Shown in pieces: positions 1 through 11,994 of a stretch of 64,000 bases of DNA. The stretch is from contig OU015566.1 in the NCBI GenBank assembly GCA_907165135.1, positions 8,168,157 through 8,232,156 of the forward strand, read 5' to 3'. Below the pieces are notes generated by a model that saw only the letters and a list, made by a program, of their open reading frames with translations, was not told the origin of the DNA and did no database searches. Positions within the stretch are counted from its first letter, which is position 1; each line of letters starts with the position of its first letter. The DNA is from Oikopleura dioica. Its lineage: Eukaryota > Chordata > Appendicularia > Copelata > Oikopleuridae. The position numbers and the translations under genes are program-made.

Positions 1-1
1 A

Positions 2-3000
2 ATGATGACTTCGCCGCCACCGCTGATTGTGGGCAAGAAAGCACCATTAGCTCAGTCTGCAGAAAACTCAACGCTCAAGGAACTACTCAGAGCATCCCCA
101 AGCAAATCTACTCCTGTCCCAGCATCTCCACTCCAGTTGTACACTAGCCCAAAGCCAATGCAGAAATTAATTAGCCCACCAAAGAATCAGCCTACACAGA
201 GGCTGCAGATCATCCCGCTCGAGTCACAAGTGAATTCGAAAGCGATGGCCTCGAATATCATGACAAAGAAGCCAGAACTTCAGCAGTTTGGACAAGACAA
301 ACTCTCACAACTGATTGAAACTCTCTTCAACGAAGGACCTAGTAGCACACCAACTTCAGTAAATCATTTTTCAACAAACCTAAAAGAAAGTTCCGCTTCA
401 ACCTCTTCCAACTTATTGCCCAGCTCAAGTACCAGCTCTATTACGACTCAACCTCAAAATCCGCCTAACCTTACGCCCAAGCCAATGCCAATGCTCAACA
501 AATCTCCTATCCAAGGCGTTCCAATTCAGAATAGCGAGAAAGTTATGCCACAACTTCAACGGAATGCACCTCCACCGCCACTGCAACAAATCCCAGGGAC
601 ACAGATTGCTTCGAAAGTTCAGCCCTCTATTCAGCCCGAGACTCAAGTTCCTCAAACAGATGGACTGATTGATATTGATCAAATGTCGCCCGGCATGATT
701 TCGGAAAATAATGAGGAAGACTCCGATTTCGATATTTCCGATAATGAATCTGCAAATGCTAAAGTTCCGGAAGCATCAGATGAAATTAAGCCTCGCCCAA
801 AAAAGCCAAGAGCAGCGTATGGAAGTCTGAAGAAAAAGAAAATCACACTTGAAGAAGTTTTTACTGATGTCGAGAACATGCTATTACGAAAAGGACGTGC
901 TCGGCCAGATCACAACGATCAAGCGCATCATCACAAATCAAAATGGGCGCATGGAATTCGACCTGAAGATGCATACATCGCTTTAGGTGGCCTTTCGGTT
1001 AAAAATCTCGGAAAGATCCATCCTGAATGTACTCAGCGCTACAAAGAAGCTCTCTGTCCAGAAGGATATGAAGCCATCCGATGGTTTTGGTCTTCGAAAA
1101 ATCCTGGCAATCTGACTAAATACATTTTGAATGTATCAATCCAATACGACCCGCTTCCGGAAGCAGTTTATGTGAATGAAACTATCGTGCATGAACCCGA
1201 CTTGATCATTCCTCCAGAGGAAGATATTTCAGAAGCATCTACTCCTATCACTTGCGAAGCGATCAACTACACTTTCGACGAATGGCCTGAATGGGAAGAA
1301 GTTGATATGGAAGAGATCGCACCACCGCCGAAATATTTTCAGAGAAAACGGAGCGCCGATGAAGGATCTGCGCAGATGGTCCCCGAAAAACGGGGGCGAA
1401 GAGGGCGACAGAAAATAGTCAAAAAAGAGGTGTTAGAAACGGACGATGAAGACACAGAGGACATGCTGAATAGAAGAAGTGTCCGTGTTTGGGCAAATAA
1501 AATTAAGAAAGAATTCGTCGAAGAGGTCGTAATTCCTGAGGAGCTTGATGGCTTCAAGGTACCAACTGATGATGAGGATGATTTGGAGGAAGTCGAAACA
1601 ACAGATCCAATGGACACAAGCTTCGAGTTAGTTCCGAAAAAGCAAGCAGCGCAGCCTTCAAAACCACTCCGAGTTCAATCAAAAAGAATGTCCAAGTTTA
1701 AGAATGCACCAAAGCGAACCACACGCGGTCGAGGCAGGCGTGGCAAGAAAAATGAAGATTTTTCTGACGAAGAGAATGAGCGTGACGACGAGGAATTGCA
1801 CGAAGTTGAACTTATAATTGATGACTTTGAAGGAAGATCTCCAGACTCAGATCGGCCAAATAACGTTGAGATGATGTCTCTTTCTGATGTGAGAACACAT
1901 TTGAGATCCGATGATGAAGATGAGGATGATATTATCAGAAGAAGATCAAGAAGGATGAAATTGACTAGTCTCGACTCTGATTCGGAAAGTGACGAGAAAA
2001 CTTCGCCAAAGTCAGAGCCACTTGTCGAAAACACTCAAGAATTGAGTCCACTGGAATCTCTTGAGACGATTACATTGGACACGGAATCGAGAGAAGTAAT
2101 TACAATTGTTGATTCTCCTGAGGAGCTAAAAATCGAGCAACCAGAAGTGACTGAAGCCGAGACTGTCCAAGAAGGACCTCAGTATGAGGCTGGTGTTTTG
2201 AAGACTGTCATGGAAAATGTCGATCCCGAGACACTTCTTCAAGAACGAAACGATTCTCCTTCTCCTGAAGAACCTCAGATGGTCTCTGACGAGTCACCTC
2301 AGCCATCGAGTGAAGTGGGGGTTCAGACGCCACCTGGAGCAGTTGGAAAAGAAGAAGAAGAAGAGCCGGATACAGTAGAGACGAGAGATAATGAGCCTAC
2401 ATCAGCCGAGATACTTGGTGAAACGGGAACTAGCATTGCAGAACTCGATCAAGAGCAACCCAAAAGCCCTTCCGTCGATTTTGATACCAGAGAAGATCTA
2501 AAGACCCCAAATGATGACCCCTCAGAAACTTCCGTGGATAAAGATGAAGTCGCCGCTGAAGATCAGAAAGAAGAACCAGAGGCAATTGAACAGTCCGATC
2601 CAAGTGTTGATGACGATCAGATTGAAGAAGAGATAGGTAAAAATTGTAGTTCATCCGGTGGCAAGTCTGAATCAGACAATTGTGAAAAGAATCCCCAAAT
2701 GGGTAACTTGACAATTGTCCTCACTCGTGTTGATGTTCCCGTAGAATCGAGTAGAATCATTTCTGGTGATATTTTGTATGCGTTGCAGGTGTTAAAATTT
2801 ATTTAGAATCGTCGGAGACCTCATCTGAAAAAGAAGCTTCTCGGAGAGACTCGGCGAGTCCAGACGCTGAAGACAACTGGTCTCCTAGCTCGGAGCCCGA
2901 AAATGACATGGAAGATATGTTTCGTATTGAAGAACACCATGAAATGGACGACGAGGAGTCGGAGAAGTCATCGGAACTACTGGCGAAGGAGCTGACACAG

Positions 3001-6000
3001 AGCTTTGTACGAAGGTCTGGGAGAGCTGTTAAGAGCCTTTCTTGCGCTGTTAAGGATTGCGAAAAAACTGACAAAGACATCGAGAAGATCTTGCTGCATA
3101 TGAAAGTCAACCATCCATATCATTACGCAGCTTTAATCACTGTGAAGCACTCAAAGGTTTGAACATGATTCTTAAACTTTTTTTGAGGTTCTCTCTCTAG
3201 GTTCACAAATCATGCGATACTTGTGGATTCATTTTTATGTGCAAAGCAACATTCGATTCACATCTTGAATTGTCCCTTTGCAAAAGAAATCTGGCATATC
3301 TCAAACGATATAACGAACCTGAAAAGTTTGATGAGCTTGAGCTTGAAGTTATTGAAAATGAGTACCAGTGGAGCTACCCCAAGAGGAAGGTATCGAAGCG
3401 AAGAACGCCGACGAAGCCAAAGTATTGTCCAGTTCGAGAATAAAAACTAACACTTTTTAAGAAAACCGGTATCGCCTCCGAAACAGACTCGCCGATGCCA
3501 GAAAAAAGCTGAGAATCTCAAAACACGTTCCGGCAGGCGAGTTAAAGTCCCTCAACTAGACGGAAATGCAGACTCGTCCGATGAATCATCGAGCAGATCT
3601 GGTATGGAAGTTGATCTTCCACAAACAGATGGGTTAAATGACGCGCCAAGACAGCCGCAAGTTCCGCCGATGTATCACCAACAGATGGCGCAAAATCAAC
3701 ATCAGCCCAACGGTAACACTCATAGCAGACCAACGGTCATTCCGATTCTCATGCCACCAGGCAATTGGTAAAATTCACATCTGATTCATTTTGGTGATCA
3801 TTATTATAAATTTCCATCTTTGATTTTATCCTTCATCATTTTCTTACATTTTCATCGGTGATTTATCAATTCTAAAACAGCACCAGGACAGTCCTTGGAA
3901 CAAACTCTAGCTTCACCAGTGTTTCGAATGCAACCGGTAATGCAGCAAACGAATTACATCCACGTTGCTCAAGGAGGAACTGTTATTCTTCCTGGCGGCG
4001 CAAATCAGCAAAATCAAGTCACTCACCAACAGGACAATCAAGCTTCATCTACTCAACAGAGTAACGTTCAGCGTATAGGTTCTTCCCAAAGCGGACATTC
4101 TGCTCCTCCCGGATACTATCAGGTAAAACACCTTTTTAAGCTCAATTTCTTACTTTGCTATCTAAGGTCGTCAATCCGCAAGGTGAAGTGATAGGCCAAA
4201 AGCCGATGATGCAACAACGCCAACAACCACAAGTCCAGTATCATCAAGCCCATCAGCGACAGCCGCAACAGCAGCATGGTCAGAATTTTCAGCCTGTCAC
4301 CTCACAAATTGCATCTCACTTTCCAATATTTTTAACTCCTGGGAACTCTCAGGGGCAGCCTATGAATGTTCAACGTGTCGTAACACCGAGTCCTATGCCT
4401 CAACGAATGGGATCGTCAACACCACATGGGTATCCTCAAGCTCCTACGCCAACACAACGCCTGACAGCCACTCCTTTTGACAATCGCGAGCATATGCTGA
4501 GTACTCCACTCGGTACCCTTGGAGCTCCAACGCCAACTCCTTCGTACGGAATAGATCAGCGAATGCTCGAGCAGCAGCGACTTCAGGAGCACCGACAAAG
4601 ACAGCAGCGGGCACTAGAAGAGCAGCGGCATCGTGAAATGCAAGCTCGTGTTGAAGAGCAGCATAGAAGAGAGGAAGAAGAGCGAAAACGACAAGAAATG
4701 CTTCGGAAGCAGAGGGAAGAAGAAGAAAGGAGAAGACTAGAAGAGGAAAAGCGAAAGCGCGAAGAGCAAAAAAGACAAGAACTTCTTCGAAAACAACAAG
4801 AAGAAAGACGCCTCGCCGAAGAACAGCATCGAAAACGAATTGAGCATGAGCGTATGATGCAACAACAGCAAGAACATCAACGACTCCTCATGCAGCAGCA
4901 ACAATCGCAGCAGTTCCGCGGACATCAACAACATCAAGGTCTTTTGCATCGTCAAATGTCTCCTGGACTTCACTCACCACCTCAGCAACCGTTTCACAGT
5001 CAGAATCGTTCGCCTGGTTCTGCTCATAATCTCCAATCTCCACCTCAAAACTTTCAGTCCCCTCCACAATACCAAAATCAGCCGATATCAACCCCTCAAC
5101 AGCGACAGCAGAGTACTCAACAGCAGCCGCCACAGGCGCAACAGTTTGTTCAAGCACCTAACCAGCAATTCTTCCACAATGGACAACGCTTTATTCGAAT
5201 ACAAACGCACCCACAGCAAGCTCCAACGCCAACTTATATCAATTCCAACCAGCGATTCGTGATTGCAAATCAACCTGTTCAGCAACAAAAACCGCAACAA
5301 ACGATGATGAGTAATTTCCAGCAACGGCCAGTCGCAAGTTCACCCGTCAATCAAAACTCGCAGATTGCAAGTTTTGCCAATCAACAAGTACTTCAGCAGC
5401 CAAAGCCACCTCAGTACCAAGATGTTCAAAGGCCGTCAAGTTCTACACAAGCGCCTCCTCAGAGATACTTCAACGTTGGTCGAAGTCCTAAAATCGACGA
5501 GTACAGATTGCAACAAATCAAGAACGACTTGAAGTCGCCTATAAATGCACCCAAAAACATTGTGGTGAAGGCGGAGCCCCCGCCAACCTATCAAGAGCGA
5601 CCTCAGCAGCAAGCTCCTCGGCATCAAACAAATGTTTACGTAAAAGGCGAGCCAAGGGATGAAAGTTACCACAAGAAAGTTATCAAAGAGGCGATTAAAA
5701 CTCAAAGTGAGTTGAACAAACGTCAGTCAAAATCTCCTGTTCGAAGTCAACAACCAGGTCCGCAGGCTGCGGTATTTGGAAATCAGCAATACAGGATCGC
5801 ACCAGGCGCTGGTCCATTGCCAGGATTGAGCACTCAACAGCACAGGCCGAACATATTGCAACAGCCGCGTGGACAGCCGATGCGTGCTCAGCAGCAACAT
5901 GTTTTCAGCGCTTATAATCCAGAAAATGGAACATTCACAATCCAGCCACAGATGACCTTGGCGCCTCGGCCTGCTCAAATCGTACCAGCTAATCAATCTC

Positions 6001-7512
6001 AGCGAGTTCCCCCTCAGTCTGATTCGTCCACATCAGCGAGAAAACCGTGGGATCTAGATCTACAACCACCTAGAAGACAATCTGGAATAGAAGTGGTCGG
6101 TAGAAGTCCGGTTCGTCAACAGCAGAGTCGCCCGCAGCAATTTCAAAGATACCAAGTTGGAACTATTTTGCCAAATAATCAAGGGCTCAAACCAGGACTA
6201 AATCTCATCAACGGTCAACTGATTGAAGTCCGTAACGGGCCAATGCCAATTACAGGAAGACAACTGTGCATGGATCCCTCATCATTCAGCATCATTAAGG
6301 AAGAGCCAAAGCCGATTCCTTTCAAGCAAGAACCTAAGCAGCCGAAAGCGCCGAAGCAGAAGCCGCTTATATGGGATCCCATCGTGCTCGAAGAGTCGCT
6401 TGTTCAAGGTTCTGTTGAAGATGGCCATGATGATGACTTTGACGGGTCTATTTTGCTAGACAGACTCATGGTAGAAGAAAAGGCTAATGAGCTGAAAATT
6501 GTGGAGCGCCCAGAAACCCCTGATGCAGTTGATGAAGTAGAAGAATACAATCTGATGTTCTCTATTGTTTCAGAAGATGGTGTTCGAAAGTCCGGAAAAG
6601 ATCTTGAAAGTTTATGGAATGAAATTATCGACGAGTTGCCAACATCAGGCCGTCTTCCAGGATCTGCTCCGAAAGCGACACGCCCAGATGTGTTTGCTGC
6701 ATTTGGTTTTTCAAAAGATATGGTCCGATACCTTCTCGAACAGCTTCCTCTAGCTGATAGTATCCCTGGAGCTTACAAAGCTGTCCATTTCCCTCGTGAC
6801 GAGAAGAGCATTTCTGTGACGAGAAATTCGAAGGGTTGCTGGAGGGCACAAGGCTGGTCTGGAAAGCGAAATCCTTCAGATATGTTCTCGTTCCTGAACT
6901 CCAAGCATCGTTCTGGGCTAACCCATGATCCGAATTTCCGGCCAACGTTGGAGACCGACTTGCCATTGACGATGAGATTCAGGAAGATGGTGGAAACTAG
7001 TAGAAACTCCCTTCAAGGTACAAAATCACTATCAACTTTGACAATTATTCTGTTAAGTCCTGCCATCGGCTATTCACGGACGAGGATTGTTCGCACGTCG
7101 ACCTTACGAGCCCGGAGAGTTGGTAATTGAATACTCTGGTACTGTCATCCGCGGAGAACTTTGCGACATGCGCGAAAAATACTACGACGACAGAGGCATC
7201 GGAACATACATGTGAGTACTTTTTGCTAAAATCCGATTGATTTTCTTTTCAAGGTTCCGAGTCGATGACGATTTTGTTGTCGACGCAACGATGGAAGGTG
7301 GCAGAGCGCGTTTTATCAACCACTCGTGTGGTCCCAACTGTTTGAGTAAGATCATCACTGTCGATTCGCGAAAGCACATCTGTATCATCGCCGGCCGATT
7401 TATCGACTTCGGCGAAGAACTGACCTACGACTACAAATTCGATCGCGATCTCGGATCTGAGCGTATTCAGTGCGGATGCCAAGCACCAAACTGCAGACGA
7501 TTTATGAACTAA
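2..7512 (+). CDS. KMT2: KMT2 (MLL/trithorax-type) histone H3K4 methyltransferase, 5' end outside window
   Basis: Nuclear lysine methyltransferase of the KMT2A/B type, expected to methylate H3K4 in a WDR5-containing complex. Exons joined by frame: <2-2765, 2807-3156, 3201-3421, 3462-3760, 3881-4123, 4167-7017, 7058-7211, 7254-7512. In order: a FYRN domain (about 970-1150, core LSVKNLGKI), a long acidic/basic region, two C/H-rich clusters (about 2995-3290), a possible taspase site (QLDG at 3553), a long Gln-rich coiled stretch (about 4200-6200), FYRC (about 6545-6900, ending DMFSFLNSKHR), then SET (AIHGRGLF, RFINHSCGPNC, EELTYDYKF) and a post-SET CxC-x4-C. SET catalytic motifs are intact. PHD, bromo and CXXC parts would lie upstream of the window. 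The intron 3761-3880 joins best with a GC donor; a GT donor at 3713 is also in phase. Identity is secure; exact N-terminal extent unknown. Confidence 0.93.
3553..3564 (+). other. Candidate taspase-1 cleavage site in KMT2
   Basis: Codons read Gln-Leu-Asp-Gly followed by Asn-Ala-Asp. This fits the taspase-1 consensus Q-(F/I/L/M)-D-G with a downstream acidic residue. It lies between FYRN and FYRC, where MLL1/MLL2 and fly trithorax are cleaved so the two fragments re-associate through those domains. A weaker QTDG also occurs at about 654-665, upstream of FYRN. Cleavage itself is inferred. Confidence 0.6.
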
Positions 7513-7868
7513 AGAATGAATTTTATAATAAGAAACTCAACTGCTTGTAACTGCACATATTGTATTCTAAAACTGTATAATCTGTAACTTCGCACTGCAC
7601 TTCCAACTTCCGAAAACGATCTTTCTTACACTAATATAAAACAGACCTACTGCTTAAACTCAATACATGTCATTTCGGAAATGCATCTTATACTGACGAT
7701 ATTTCCAAAATAAACTAACTAATTATTCATGACGCTTATTCATGATGCTTAGTTCACCTCGCCTAAAAACTAGGTGATTTTTAACCCTGGTTTTGACGTC
7801 AACAAAAAAATAAAATAACATTTATTTATTTACAAGTACAAAAACGTTTTTCTTTCTTGGCGCAAAGT
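7513..7868. other. Convergent 3' UTR region
   Basis: Holds the 3' ends of two convergent genes and their poly(A) signals. At 7725-7752 a unit of about 14 bases, ATTCATGAYGCTT, is repeated twice in tandem. I see no coding sequence. Confidence 0.6.
7709..7714 (+). terminator. Poly(A) signal of KMT2
   Basis: AATAAA about 200 bases after the KMT2 stop, in AT-rich DNA before the convergent VWA gene. The opposite strand carries overlapping AATAAA copies at about 7810-7830 that would serve that gene. Confidence 0.55.
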
Positions 7869-10201
7869 CTACGCAGATGTATCAGAAATTGATCGCCGAA
7901 TGCGTTTTCTGTCTCGTTTTAAAGACTCTCTTCGTAAATCCTCGAAAGTCTCGACGTCAAACTCTTCATCAAATCGTTGACTTTCGAGCTCCGTCCAAAT
8001 GCCATCCATTTCCCGTCCATCGGAATAACAGACTTTTCGAGTGATCTCGTTTAGAAATTCTGGAGTCATGAGGTCATCCGGTGATTGTGCCTTGAAATAA
8101 AATATTTGGAAATGTAAAAATTCTCAGATATTACCTTGACAAAGTTTTCGGATTGGTTCAATGCGGCTATTTGGCCAATTGCACTGTTGGATTCTTCCCC
8201 AAGACCGACGGCAATCACAGATGTTCTCAGAGTAGCAAGGCTGCCAAATGGTGTGTCCGATAAAAAGTCCGGTGTCTTGAAGCCGGAGTCCCAGAAATCT
8301 ATCGACTGTTAGAGCGATACAGATTTTTTACTGAACCTGAGAGAATTATGACGATGCTTTCTGCGTCGGAATCTTGATTACGCCGTCCAACAACCTTTCG
8401 GACAAGATTGGCCGCATCAGACAGATCTGATCCAACTTTTTCATCGAGTTCGATTGCGTCCATTCTTTTCACAATCTATGATAAAGTAGAACAAATTCAA
8501 AAGTCGGTATTACCTTAGCAAGAGAATGATTCTTTAGCGGGATATCCAAAGTGGCGCTATCGGCGTAAGTGACAACACCAACCTTAAAAATTTAAACACT
8601 GGAAATTTTTCAATAAGTTTTTACTTGAACAAGATCGAGGTCGAATTCCCCGATTAAATTTTCAATCCACGCTTTTGAAGCATCGAAAAAGTTGCTTTCG
8701 CCGCGCATTGAAGTTGATCTGTCGACAACGAAGAGGATATCCATTGGTTTTTCATAGCACCAAACCTAAATAAGTAAGAACAAGCCGCGAATGATTCTTA
8801 ATCACCTGAGTGGGAACAGACTCCTCGCAAAGTCGACCAATAAACCCAGTTGTGCAAGAGCATGTGAATCCATCACTGTTGGCCACGCACTCGCCACCAT
8901 TGAAGCAAGGATCAGGATCACAAGGATTTGGAGGAACAATCTTTTGCTCGCAATTTGTCCCTTCAAAGCCTTCTGGACACTGACAGACTGGATAATGATA
9001 TTCATTCAAAATGCATTTGCCGCCGTTTTCGCAATCAAAGTCATCGCAAGCAGAAATCTGACAGAAATCACCGTAGTATCCCTTTGCGCACTCGCAAATC
9101 GCCTCTCCCCCGATCGCAACGCATTTTCCATGGCGACAAGGAGAAATCGAGCAAGGATCTCGCTGGCAGAATTCTCCAGAAAATCCAGTTGGGCAGTCGC
9201 ATTGTCCCAAATTGCATGTTCCGCCGTTTTGGCACTTGACAAATTCGCACAAGTCATTTTCTGAAAGTCGCTCCATTCCATTCGAAAGAGCAGAAGTGAT
9301 GTCCGATTCTTGTTCTCCCGATCCTTCTTCGTCCAAAATAAGTCGATTTTTCTTTGATTTTTTCGTCTCGCAGAACTGCCCAGTGTATTTGTCTGTGCAA
9401 GTGCAAGAAATAGTGCCATATTGTCCTGCGTTACAAGTTCCTCCGTACATGCATGGGTTCGGATCACATGGGTCGTCCGTCAAATCGCATACCATATCAA
9501 TGGTTCCGTCGGCACAGCAGGAAAGAGCGTTAGCATCGTATGTTTTTCCGTAGCAACAGGCACGAGCCCCGTTCTCCGAGTGAAACGGAAATCGATCTGG
9601 GTAGGTTCCACAGCAGCTATCAGTAGCACCAGACCCGTTGCCAGTACCACTCTTGACACAACGCGCAATCGGATCGAATCCTCCAACAACAGTGTCTGCT
9701 TCACTGTGATAGCCATCTCTGGTCATGATCGTTAAGATACTCTCCACGAGTTTGACATCGCAGGAGCAAGCGTTGTGCTCACATGTGCCAGGGACGCCCG
9801 GACAAGTATACGATCGAGTTGAGCGGTCGTAAAGAGGAGAACCGTAGTTTTGACTGATACCGAGGCAAATGGAATCGTCGATAGTAGTGCACTGGTGACA
9901 TTTGTACCAGGCTCGGCCGAGATAGTCCATTTCATTTACGGGCTCAGCTCTGTTGGAAGCTTCCCATCCTGGAGGATTGAGAAGTTGAAGCCAGCAACCT
10001 TGCTGCAAAAGATTCAAAGGCAGGTCAGCTTCATCACGCCAGCCATTTACTTTCAAAAGCCTAAAATCTCATTATAATAGATTCCTTCTTCGTCACTTAC
10101 CGTTTAAGCATACTGTAAACATTGTCTCTGTTATCTCCAGCATCGCTCTGAGCTTCAATGGACGCTTTTAGTGCAACCAAAACTGCGCTAGAAATCTTCA
10201 T
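7869..10201 (-). CDS. Secreted Cys-rich (PLA2-like/galaxin-like)-EGF-VWA protein
   Basis: Start ATG at 10201 (MKISSAVLVALKASIEA, weak signal-like). Short introns at 10061-10100 and 8766-8805 and four more inside the VWA coding part, all about 40 bases and in phase. Order: a Cys-rich N-terminal part with phospholipase-A2-like spacing (GCWLQLL...YTCPG...CEHNACSCD) but no CC-x2-HD catalytic pair; a CCG/ACCYG/SCCADG cluster recalling galaxin repeats; five EGF modules with CxCxxGFxGxxC ends; and a C-terminal VWA domain with an intact metal-site motif DRSTS (about 8735). It ends with a basic/acidic tail. Probably an extracellular adhesion or matrix protein. EGF and VWA calls are firm; the PLA2-like label is a resemblance in Cys spacing only. 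Confidence 0.85.
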
Positions 10202-10764
10202 CCCTTCTACGTCGGGTTTTGTGTCTGATTCTAATTAAACTTTTTGGGCGACTAATGAGTGAATTCGACAACTCTGAGCTGGTGCTCTGCGCCGGATTTG
10301 TCACGGCGGTGGCGAATAGTGCTCCACCACTAGCGATTGCATGGCTGGTAAACAATCGTGCGGTTTTTGTGCAGTAGTGAACCATTTAAAAGCTAATAAA
10401 ACGTGGACTTGAATCTAAGCCTTCCAGTAATGCGATTGTTGAGATAATTATTTTAGGGATGGAAATTTGATTCAATTTCCACCTGATATGCTTATCAGCG
10501 AAAAAAAGATTCATGAAAACTTCTGCTAATTCAAAAAGAACATCGTTTCTGACGTCTAAAGTGTATAAATTTATTCAGTGACGTAAAACTTGACACGTCC
10601 TCGTTCAGAAAGTGTATTTTGATGAAGACATTTTTTGATATTTTCAATTTTAAATCATCATAACGTTATTTTTGAATATTTATGGTTTTTCTAGAACACG
10701 CACGCACCTGAGGCGTTGTTTTCGATTCCCGGCTCAGTTATAAAAATAAACCAAAAAGATCAAA
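10202..10764. promoter_or_regulatory. Divergent intergenic region between VWA-EGF gene and RSPH1
   Basis: About 560 bases, AT-rich, separating two divergent starts. TATAAAA lies at 10739-10745, 20 bases before the RSPH1 ATG, so it may be a TATA box only if the 5' UTR is extremely short. The 64-codon open frame 10188-10385 on the minus strand looks non-coding. Confidence 0.4.
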
Positions 10765-11729
10765 ATGTCTGACTTGGGTTCCATCGATCTTGAAGACGGA
10801 AACGACTTCTACTTTGGCGAGTACGAAGGCGAACGAAACGATGCCGGAGAGCGCCATGGCCATGGAAAGGTAATTCATAAGGTTTGTTCATCGAAAGCAA
10901 GGGATTATTTTAGGCTACCCTGCCAAATGGTGATTATTATGAAGGCAACTATGAAAATGGAAAACGACATGGAAACGGAATCTACAAATTTAAGGTACTC
11001 TCTCTCACTTTACTGATATTTTACTATTTTTAGAGCGGCGCCCAGTACGTCGGACAGTATGATAAGAACAAGAAGCACGGCAGCGGCACGTTTTATTACC
11101 CCGACGGTTCCGTCTTCAAGGGCGACTACGCCGATGATCATAGAAATGGAAAAGGAACTTACACTTATCCTAACGGAGATACTTTCGAGGGTCACTGGCA
11201 GGTAAATCTAGCCTCTTTTTTCTTTCTAAGTTTCTAAACCATCATGTTCAGGATGGTCAGCGACACGGCGTAGGAACTTACATTTACTCTGACACACAGT
11301 CCCGCTACACTGGCAGCTGGGTCAAGGGCAAAGCAGAAGGCGCCGGCGAACTCGTCCATGCTAACCATAGATACCAAGGTAAACAACTCCCGTTCTAGAG
11401 AATTACTGGAACTTTTTTGTAGGAAGCTGGAACGACAATCTTCCTAATGGCCCTGGAAAGTATATTTTCAACATCTGCTGCGAACAGCATGGTGAATACA
11501 TTCCTGTTGAGATTCCAATGGATGTTGATGGTAAGTTTCATTAGAAATTACATTCTAAATGATTATTTTTGATTTCAAAACTCAAATTTGAACCGTCACA
11601 GGAAATAGGCCTTTGACGAAATCTCAATTTTGTCAATTACGTGACCTGTTTTTAGACGAAGAAGCTACCAACATCACGATTCCAAAATGGAAGGCCACCA
11701 AAGTTTGCGGCATCAGCGTCGAAAAGTAA
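10765..11729 (+). CDS. RSPH1: Radial spoke head protein 1 homologue (MORN-repeat protein)
   Basis: Axonemal radial-spoke head component needed for normal motion of 9+2 cilia and flagella. Six exons join cleanly: 10765-10869, 10914-10994, 11034-11201, 11252-11378, 11423-11530, 11656-11729, with introns of 39-125 bases. The protein (about 220 aa) starts [20 protein letters not shown], like vertebrate RSPH1, and carries seven MORN repeats (motifs [28 protein letters not shown] and similar), then NPNGPGKY-type and CEQHGEY motifs shared with the family. It lacks the long acidic C-terminal tail of mammalian RSPH1. A TCAAA-ATG context supports the start. Confidence 0.95.
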
Positions 11730-11783
11730 ATTTAATTCTGCTTTTTATCATTCAAAATTGTAAATTTGTAATTAATGTACTCA

Positions 11784-11789
11784 AATAAA
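11784..11789 (+). terminator. Poly(A) signal of RSPH1
   Basis: AATAAA 55 bases after the RSPH1 stop codon, in AT-rich sequence. Confidence 0.7.
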
Positions 11790-11994
11790 CACTTTCATAT
11801 ATTTATAATTTACACGCGCAATTCGTGATAATTTTATTTCGGTTGTTCGTGTTGTTGACGACGTATCTGTACTCAGTACTGTTACAGATTGGTGCGGTTT
11901 TAGTTTTTAGGCTTTTACAGAAAGGAAGGAAAAGGATTTTTACAGTAGAAAATTTGAAATATTGGGAAAACTTGAAGGGCAGTAGTAAGTTTGT

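Noticed and set aside
7723-7752. Tandem repeat of about 14 bases
   Set aside because: Only two copies in a 3' UTR; no sign of function.
10700-10740. tRNA-like T-arm (TTCGATTCCCGG)
   Set aside because: No matching acceptor stem, D-arm or anticodon arm upstream on either strand.
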